A stretch of 64,000 bases of DNA from an uncultured Eubacteriales bacterium (GTDB lineage: Bacteria > Bacillota > Clostridia > Christensenellales > Aristaeellaceae), in contig CADBKQ010000006.1 in the NCBI GenBank assembly GCA_902795275.1, forward strand, positions 1-64,000. Direction: 5' to 3'. Shown one piece after another: positions 59,305-64,000 of this stretch. The translations under genes and the position numbers were made by a program. The number at the start of each line of letters is the position of its first letter. The stretch's first letter is position 1. The notes under the pieces were generated by a model. That model did not search any database. It saw only the letters and a list, made by a program, of their open reading frames with translations, and was not told the DNA's origin.

Positions 59305-59467
59305 GTTTTTCGTCCGTCAGTTCCCCGTCGATGGCCCCGACCATTTTGGCTTGCAGCATCGCCGTTTCTTTCAGGTCGCAGCCGTACACCGTATGCTTGG
59401 AATGAAACTTGATGCTCCGGGCCAGGGAACCGCCGATCAGCCCCAGGCCCACGATGCCGAAAATCAT
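59305..59467 (-). pseudogene. tyrA': Duplicated 5' fragment of tyrA
   Basis: About 161 bases match the start of tyrA (58240-58400) at about 94 percent (roughly ten mismatches counted by eye). The frame begins MIFGIVGLGLIGGSLARS and leaves the homology after residue 54 (GELTDE), then soon stops. It keeps a good ribosome site (AGGAGACGC). It sits where the original tyrA should lie, directly after the DUF554 gene. Confidence 0.9.
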
Positions 59468-59506
59468 AAAGCGTCTCCTTTCTCAGCGGAGAAGAATGGG
59501 GCAGCG

Positions 59507-60232
59507 TTAAAACCCCCAGGGCAGATACGCGCTGATCACCGCCAGCAGCACGGCGGGCAGCATATTCGCCACGCGGGTTTTCTTTCCCCACACCAGGTTG
59601 ATCCCCACGCAGAATATGAGGACGGATCCGATGAGGGACAGATACGCGATGGCCAATTCCGTCATGACGGGCGACACCAGCCTGGCAAGCAAGGTGACGG
59701 CTCCTTCAAAGAGGAAAACCGGAATCGCGGAAAAGGCGCTGCCCTTCCCCAGGGAGGAGGTCATCACCGCCACGATGATCAGGTCCAGCACGGCCTTCAC
59801 CGCCAGCGTGGAATAATCGCCCAGGATCCCGTCCTGGATTGCCCCCACGATGGCCATGGCTCCGATGCATACCGTCAGGGACGCGGTTACAAACGCGTTC
59901 ACGAACTGCGGATCGCCGCTGTTGCCCGTTTTCTTTTTCAGCCATTCGCCAAACCGCTCAAACCCGCTTTCGATGCCCAGCAGCTCCCCGACCATGGTGC
60001 CGATGGCCAGACACAGCACCACCAGCATGGATTTGCCGCTGACGAGGGCATGGCCGTCAATAGTCAGCATGCCCTGCATCGCGCCCGCAATGGCGATGAA
60101 CAGAACGCTGACGCCGCAGGCTTTGGTCAAAGCGTCCTGCTGCTCCTGATGAAACAGCTTGCCGGCAAAGTACCCGGCCAAGCCGCCCAGCACAATGGCT
60201 GCGCTGTTGATGATTGTTCCCATTCCGATCAT
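59507..60232 (-). CDS. DUF554 membrane protein
   Basis: A 241-residue integral membrane protein with about seven helices, matching the DUF554 (YdfK-like) family. It begins MIGMGTIINSAAIVLGGLAGYFAG, and has GIESGFERFGEWLKKK and TASLTVCIGAMAIVGAIQDG, all typical. Function is not established; a transporter role is likely. It is 21 bp after aroF and is therefore in the aromatic operon. Confidence 0.82.
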   Translation of the reverse strand: MIGMGTIINSAAIVLGGLAGYFAGKLFHQEQQDALTKACGVSVLFIAIAGAMQGMLTIDGHALVSGKSMLVVLCLAIGTMVGELLGIESGFERFGEWLKKKTGNSGDPQFVNAFVTASLTVCIGAMAIVGAIQDGILGDYSTLAVKAVLDLIIVAVMTSSLGKGSAFSAIPVFLFEGAVTLLARLVSPVMTELAIAYLSLIGSVLIFCVGINLVWGKKTRVANMLPAVLLAVISAYLPWGF

Positions 60233-60253
60233 GCGTTTTCCCCCGTTCCCGCG

Positions 60254-61261
60254 TTACCGGCAAGCATACGGCCGCACGGCGTACACAGTTTTCGCCACGT
60301 CGTCAAATGCGTCGGGCGTTAAGGATTGAGCGCCGTCGGACAGGGCGTGGGGCGGGTCGTTGTGCACTTCGATCATCAGGCCGTCCGCCCCGGCTGCGGT
60401 GGCGGCCACAGCCATGGGCTTGACCAGATGGGCGTAACCGGTGGCGTGGCTGGGGTCTACGACCACGGGCAAGTGGGTCAGCTTGTGTAGCACCGGCACG
60501 GCGGACAAATCGAGGGTATTGCGGGTGGCGGTCTCGAAGGTGCGGATGCCGCGCTCGCAGAGAATCACCTGGTCGTTGCCGCCCGCCATGATGTATTCCG
60601 CGCTCATGAGCCATTCCTGGATGGTGTTGGCCAGGCCGCGCTTGAGGAGAATGGGCTTGCGAATCTGGCCCAGTTCTTTCAGCAATTCAAAGTTCTGCAT
60701 GTTCCGCGCGCCCACCTGAATCACGTCCACGTCTTCAAACAGCGGCAGGTGGTTCACGTCCATGATTTCCGTCACGACGGGCAGGCCGGTTTCCTGCTTC
60801 GCCAGCAGCAGCAGGCGGATGCCTTCCTCATGCAGGCCCTGGAAGGCGTAGGGCGACGTGCGGGGCTTGAACGCGCCGCCCCGCAAAAGCTGGGCTCCAG
60901 CGGCCTTCACCCGCTTCGCCACATAGACGATTTGTTCCTCATTTTCCACGGAGCAGGGCCCGGCGATGATGGCGAAATGGCCGCCGCCGATCTTCGCGCC
61001 GTTCCCGGCGTCCACCACCGTGTCCTCGGCGTGGAACTTGCGGTTGGCGTTCTTGTAGGGCTCCTGCACCCGCTGCACGTTCTCCACGATCTCCAGGCTC
61101 TTGATCACGTCGATGTCCACCCGGGACGTGTCACCGATCAAGCCCATGATGGTCTGGCTCTGGCCTACGGACATGTGGATGTCAAAGCCCATGGACTTGA
61201 GCCACGCGGTCAGGTTGTCCACCTGCTTGGGGTCGGCCTTGTTTTTCAGCAGAATGATCAT
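60254..61261 (-). CDS. aroF: DAHP synthase (3-deoxy-7-phosphoheptulonate synthase)
   Basis: This enzyme condenses phosphoenolpyruvate and erythrose-4-phosphate, the entry to the pathway. The 335-residue protein is of the AroA-beta/KDOPS-like type. An N-terminal ferredoxin-like regulatory domain covers about 1-70 (MIILLKNKADPKQVDNLTAWLKSMG). The barrel has GPCSVENEEQIV, RGGAFKPRTSPYAFQGL, EIMDVNHL, QVGARNMQNFELL, KRGL and VDPSHATGY. GGAGG precedes the ATG. It is preceded by element H and a probable transcription attenuator. Confidence 0.96.
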   Translation of the reverse strand: MIILLKNKADPKQVDNLTAWLKSMGFDIHMSVGQSQTIMGLIGDTSRVDIDVIKSLEIVENVQRVQEPYKNANRKFHAEDTVVDAGNGAKIGGGHFAIIAGPCSVENEEQIVYVAKRVKAAGAQLLRGGAFKPRTSPYAFQGLHEEGIRLLLLAKQETGLPVVTEIMDVNHLPLFEDVDVIQVGARNMQNFELLKELGQIRKPILLKRGLANTIQEWLMSAEYIMAGGNDQVILCERGIRTFETATRNTLDLSAVPVLHKLTHLPVVVDPSHATGYAHLVKPMAVAATAAGADGLMIEVHNDPPHALSDGAQSLTPDAFDDVAKTVYAVRPYACR

Positions 61262-61284
61262 TGCGGTATCCTCCCTTAGATTTC

Positions 61285-61414
61285 AGGTAGGAGGTAGGAA
61301 CTAGGAGGCAGGAGGTTTTATAAAGTCGGACAATAAAACACAAGTCCGGCTCTTACGGATATAAATCGAAATCATTATTCAACCTCCTACTTCCTACCTC
61401 CTACTTCCTACCTT
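61285..61414. repeat. Heptad-flanked intergenic element H
   Basis: Left arm (61285-61316): GTAGGAG, GTAGGAA, CTAGGAG, GCAGGAG. Right arm (61382-61414): about four CTCCTAC/CTTCCTA units. The core (61317-61381), read on the minus strand, matches the cores of D and G (AATGATT...GCCGGACTTGTGTTTTAT...CTTTATAAAAC). It lies between the attenuator terminator and aroF, inside the leader transcript. Confidence 0.85.
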
Positions 61415-61449
61415 GTTTTACCTTCATTTTTCAGCCGAACAATGCGGAT

Positions 61450-61487
61450 AAGAAAAGGGCCCTGCGATGGCACGCACCGCAAAGCCC
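61450..61487 (-). terminator. Attenuator terminator upstream of aroF
   Basis: On the minus strand GGGCTTTGCG (61478-61487) pairs with CGCAGGGCCC (61457-61466) including G-U pairs, with an 11-base loop. TTTTCTT follows (61450-61456). It lies about 40 bases after the leader peptide stop. Confidence 0.8.
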
Positions 61488-61578
61488 TGCATCTGTCGTC
61501 GGCTTTTATCCCATGCGGCGGCACGCCTTATCTGCGAACGCTGACAAAGCGATAATACAGGTAAGCCGCCGCGAAGCT
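61475..61578 (-). promoter_or_regulatory. Alternative leader helices of the aro attenuator
   Basis: Segment 1, inside the leader ORF, is GCGGCGGC at about 61566-61573. It can pair perfectly with GCCGCCGC of segment 2 (about 61515-61522). Segment 2 also offers CGCCGCA (61514-61520), which can pair with UGCGGUG (61475-61481) of segment 3, one G-U pair included. That second pairing takes bases 61478-61481 away from the terminator stem. A ribosome stalled on the leader's Tyr codons would cover segment 1, free segment 2 and favour readthrough. Confidence 0.65.
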
Positions 61579-61584
61579 CAGCAT
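61528..61584 (-). CDS. aroL-leader: Aromatic leader peptide (attenuation)
   Basis: An 18-residue peptide, MLSFAAAYLYYRFVSVRR, with AAGGAGGG nine bases before the ATG. Five of 18 residues are Phe or Tyr, three Tyr within four codons. It precedes a conditional terminator and aroF. Low charged tRNA-Tyr or tRNA-Phe would stall ribosomes here. Too short for automatic gene finding. The label is descriptive and is not an established gene name. Confidence 0.75.
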   Translation of the reverse strand: MLSFAAAYLYYRFVSVRR

Positions 61585-61615
61585 GGTTGAAAACCCTCCT
61601 TCGGAAATCGCTTAC

Positions 61616-61644
61616 AGCTTAACACAATTCCCCTGCGCTTTCAA
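61616..61644 (-). promoter_or_regulatory. Promoter of the aroF operon
   Basis: On the minus strand TTGAAA (61639-61644) and TAAGCT (61616-61621) have a 17-base spacer, about 32 bases before the leader ATG. Just upstream is a perfect dyad GAGAAAAAC-T-GTTTTTCTC (61645-61663), which may terminate aroK or act as an operator. Confidence 0.5.
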
Positions 61645-61695
61645 GAGAAAAACTGTTTTTCTCCTGTATTCTTTAACGCTTTAAACTGTGATTTT

Positions 61696-62208
61696 TTACT
61701 TGATTCCTTCTACCAGCTCCATCAGCGATTTCAGGCCCACCACCATGCCCTTGGAGTTGTCCAGGCGATAGTCCGCCGCGGCGCGGTAGTGGCCGATGCA
61801 CTGGTTGTACTGGTCGATCACGTCCTCATGGGAGCCGCCCGCCAGCAGGGGGCGGCGATCCGTCTTGATGTCGGACATGATCTGATCCAGCGGCCGGTCG
61901 ATATGGATAATGACCCCATGGTTTTTCATGATCTGCACGTTTTCCGAGAAGGTACACAGCTCGCCCCCCGTGGACACAATGCACGGCGGCTGGCCCACCA
62001 GCTCGATCAGCGCCGCGGTTTCCGCCGCGCGGAACAGCGGTTCCCCCAGGGATTCAAACACTTCGTTCACCGTTTGCAGCCCCAGCATTTCACAGACGCG
62101 CTCGTCCGTGTCCATAAAGCGCCAGTTCAAATTCTGCGCCAGCCGACGGCCCAGGCTGGTCTTCCCGGCCCCGGCCATACCGACCAAAAAAATATGCATC
62201 TGAATCAT
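61696..62208 (-). CDS. aroK: Shikimate kinase (second copy)
   Basis: A free 170-residue shikimate kinase. Walker A is GMAGAGKTSLGRRLA (about residues 10-24). The substrate-binding DTDERV follows, then FRAAE, STGGELCTF and the LID Arg region TDRRPLL. The family GGG is here TGGE. Another shikimate kinase is fused to AroE at 52523-53824, so the cell has two. The ATG at 62208 has GAGGGGG upstream; 15 further codons are unsupported. One may serve a related substrate. Confidence 0.88.
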   Translation of the reverse strand: MIQMHIFLVGMAGAGKTSLGRRLAQNLNWRFMDTDERVCEMLGLQTVNEVFESLGEPLFRAAETAALIELVGQPPCIVSTGGELCTFSENVQIMKNHGVIIHIDRPLDQIMSDIKTDRRPLLAGGSHEDVIDQYNQCIGHYRAAADYRLDNSKGMVVGLKSLMELVEGIK

Positions 62209-62397
62209 GGTGCATCCCCCTCGCGCTTTTCCGTGCGGAGTCCAATCATACAACGTCCTTCTCTATTGTTTATCATAGCATATCAAACGAAAATTTGCAA
62301 GCGACGGCCCTGCAATTCTATCATATTCGATGATCATTTCTTCGCATTTTTGTATGTTTTCCCGATTTTTGGGGATCATGCAACCGAGGTGATCAGC

Positions 62398-62514
62398 ATG
62401 GAAAAGCAAAAAACGCCGGTGTCTCTCTCCTCGCCCGAAGGGAAAAAGCGCCTGTTTACTTGTCCGGGCAGGAAAAAAAGCATGCGCGGAAGCCTCCGGG
62501 AATACCGGAACTGA
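62398..62514 (+). CDS. Possible 38-residue basic peptide
   Basis: An ATG at 62398 with GAGGTG seven bases upstream opens a 38-codon frame, starting MEKQKTPVSLSSPEGKKRLF, very basic. It lies 64 bases before spoIIID on the same strand. No family recognised. It may be a short sporulation peptide or chance. Confidence 0.35.
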   Translation: MEKQKTPVSLSSPEGKKRLFTCPGRKKSMRGSLREYRN

Positions 62515-62578
62515 TTCCGCAAAATAAGCATCACGCCCCTTCCTCGCGCATAGGATGGCGCGAAGGGAGGCGTGATGG

Positions 62579-62866
62579 ATGCGGGAGGAGATTGAACGCC
62601 GTTGTATCAGCCTGGCAAAGTATATTGTGCGAACCGGGGCCACCGTGCGGCAGGCTGCAGGCGCGTTCGGCATGAGTAAAAGCTCTGTGCATAAGGATAT
62701 GCACGAACGCCTGCGCCCCGTTCATCCGGGCCTGTACGCGGAAGTCCGGGAAATCCTGGATTACCACCACGCCGTGCGGCACCTGCGCGGCGGCGAGGCC
62801 ACCCGGGCGCGGTGGAAGGCCATCCGGGAAAGCGCGCCGGACGGGAAAGGTCAAACGCCGCGCTGA
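62579..62866 (+). CDS. spoIIID: Stage III sporulation regulator SpoIIID
   Basis: A mother-cell transcription factor that switches sigma-E to sigma-K gene expression. The 95-residue protein has the typical order: EIERRCISLAKYIVRTGATVRQAAGAFGMSKSSVHKDMHERL (helix-turn-helix) and EVREILDYHHAVRHLRGGEATRARW. GGGAGG lies before the ATG. It is convergent with the next gene and overlaps its end by 16 bases. Confidence 0.95.
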   Translation: MREEIERRCISLAKYIVRTGATVRQAAGAFGMSKSSVHKDMHERLRPVHPGLYAEVREILDYHHAVRHLRGGEATRARWKAIRESAPDGKGQTPR

Positions 62867-64000
62867 ACGGTATAAAGCATAAACTGTCCCGGGAGCACGG
62901 GCAGCTCGAACACGGCTTCGTTTCCCTCCCGGTACAGCGGTTCAATGGGCTGCTTGCGGCCGGGAACGGTCAGCGCCGCCGCGTCTGCCGCGTGTACCCG
63001 GACCACATCCCGCTGTACGCCCTCCATCACGTAGGGATAGAGGATGAAGCTGCCGTTGTCGTACACGAACAGGCTGACCCGGGCGGGGCCTTCCAGCCAT
63101 ACGCCATTCACCGGGAACGCCTGGCGGATGCGGTTGAGAGCCGGGGCGGGGATGCGGTAAAGATCCGGGAACGCGTCGGGCACGGCCAGCGTCCACAGAC
63201 GCCCGCCGCAGTAATCGTCCCGCAGCAGGATGCCGTAGCTTTCCTCGTCATGTACGCCTTTCACCACGGCCCAGGTCGCGTTGTTGCGGAACTCCGCCAC
63301 GGGGATGGTGACGGGCTTCGTCCCCGCGGGATACAGGCAGCCGCGGCGATGGGCTTCCTCCACTCGGTAGGAATCCACCTGAACCCGGCGTCCCCGCAGC
63401 CGGACGGAAGTGAGCCTCTCAATGCCTCTCCCCTGTACGGCTTCCAGGAAGCCGGTGGTCACGATGGCGTCGCGGCCGGTTTCCCGCAGCCACTTTTCCA
63501 GCTTGTCCACGATCTCGGGATCGTAAGCGGAGGAACGGGTGAGCAGCATTTGCCGGGCGTTCTCCGGGAAGTAAGGGGTACACACGACCGGCAGGCCCAC
63601 CATGCCCAGGAAGTCCTGCACGTTGTCCTCACCCTGGCTGTTGTCGGGCAGGTAGCAGGGAATGCCAACCGGGTTCCCGGCGTGATCCAGCACATCGTCC
63701 AGCTTATCCAGCTGCACCCCCAGAGCCGCGGCGTACATGCTGTCCCGCTCCGCCAGGGACTGGAAGCAGAACAGCATCAGTTCCTTCGGCTTGGAAAAGG
63801 CGGTCAGGTACGCCTGCTCCAGGTAATGCTCGGTGATGTGGGTGTCGAAGGTGTCGAACCAGCCGCCGCCGTTGTGCCCCGGCCACATGCTTTCAAAGTA
63901 GGTCATCAGGGAAAAGCTCAGGTACCGGGGCAGGTGCTGGTCGGTGGTCACAGGGTCGCGGGTCTCGGTGCCGGTGTAGATCCTGTCGAACATCTTCCGC
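62851..64000 (-). CDS. Partial protein, possible carbohydrate-active enzyme (C-terminal part)
   Basis: At least 380 codons are open and the frame appears to continue beyond the window edge; the ATG at 63993 is probably internal. The N-terminal part seen has FESMWPGHNGGGWFDTFDTHITEHYLEQA and a DNSQGEDNVQDFLGMVGLPVV segment that looks like a TIM-barrel hydrolase. The final 100 residues are beta-rich (VSLFVYDNGSFILYPYV), like the sandwich domains that end some glycosidases. I do not recognise the family, so this is a guess from architecture only. Confidence 0.5.
   Translation of the reverse strand, partial: RKMFDRIYTGTETRDPVTTDQHLPRYLSFSLMTYFESMWPGHNGGGWFDTFDTHITEHYLEQAYLTAFSKPKELMLFCFQSLAERDSMYAAALGVQLDKLDDVLDHAGNPVGIPCYLPDNSQGEDNVQDFLGMVGLPVVCTPYFPENARQMLLTRSSAYDPEIVDKLEKWLRETGRDAIVTTGFLEAVQGRGIERLTSVRLRGRRVQVDSYRVEEAHRRGCLYPAGTKPVTIPVAEFRNNATWAVVKGVHDEESYGILLRDDYCGGRLWTLAVPDAFPDLYRIPAPALNRIRQAFPVNGVWLEGPARVSLFVYDNGSFILYPYVMEGVQRDVVRVHAADAAALTVPGRKQPIEPLYREGNEAVFELPVLPGQFMLYTVQRGV

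Noticed and set aside
13799..61414. Heptad arrays as CRISPR arrays
   Set aside because: Units are 7 bp, directly adjacent and without spacers, and the two arms are inverted. No cas gene is present.

Overview
The window looks like the chromosome of a G+C-rich, endospore-forming Firmicute of the class Clostridia. Supporting genes are spo0A, spoIIID, two CotF-type coat proteins, the nadK-argR-recN cluster, RNase J and secreted proteins with SH3b or PG-binding modules. No rRNA, tRNA, CRISPR array, prophage block or intact insertion sequence was seen. The species is not identified.

Layout. 0-3.4 kb: nadK-argR-recN on the minus strand. 3.6-6.6 kb: threonylcarbamoyl-AMP synthase, a glycosyltransferase and a LysM protein. 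6.7-10.4 kb: a carbohydrate-type ABC importer (permease, permease, binding protein). 10.8-14.7 kb: two tandem NrnA-like DHH phosphoesterases, a DUF4003 protein, a small zinc-ribbon protein and a YbgC-type thioesterase. 15.6-20.2 kb: a GldA/GldF/GldG-like ABC exporter with a DUF4340 protein. 20.3-23 kb: GalM and, on the minus strand, a secreted phosphodiester glycosidase. 22.9-27.8 kb: polyamine importer potABC/potD behind an XRE-cupin regulator with two clear operator palindromes. 28.4-35.9 kb: a large SH3b-repeat secreted protein, a degraded coding remnant, a P-loop ATPase, an O6-methylguanine methyltransferase and a membrane acyltransferase. 35.9-41.8 kb: a GNAT-like protein, a tail-fibre-like orphan, spo0A, a small XRE regulator and RNase J. 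41.9-51 kb: a secreted esterase, an AEC transporter, RecX, a serine hydrolase, spore coat proteins, a REC-GGDEF-EAL-GGDEF protein and an ECF sigma/anti-sigma/DUF4097 set. 51-62.2 kb: an almost complete shikimate/chorismate/tyrosine gene cluster on the minus strand. 62.4-64 kb: spoIIID and the C-terminal part of an unrecognised protein that runs off the edge.

The aromatic cluster holds DAHP synthase, dehydroquinate synthase, dehydroquinase, a fused shikimate dehydrogenase-kinase, a second free shikimate kinase, EPSP synthase, chorismate synthase, chorismate mutase and prephenate dehydrogenase. Upstream of aroF is an 18-residue leader peptide rich in Tyr and Phe, followed by mutually exclusive antiterminator and terminator helices. 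This is a textbook-like attenuator. In the same operon a hydrolase gene sits between a 5' fragment of tyrA and a full tyrA.

The most striking unexplained feature is a family of intergenic elements. Each has two inverted arrays of 7-bp repeats around a core of about 30-130 bp. The heptamer differs between elements but matches between the two arms of one element. Seven paired copies and one solo array lie in 64 kb. Three copies share a recognisable core. At least three other structured repeat families (long perfect hairpins, a hairpin-array element, and a TGTCATCCTGA-type element) also fill the intergenic spaces.
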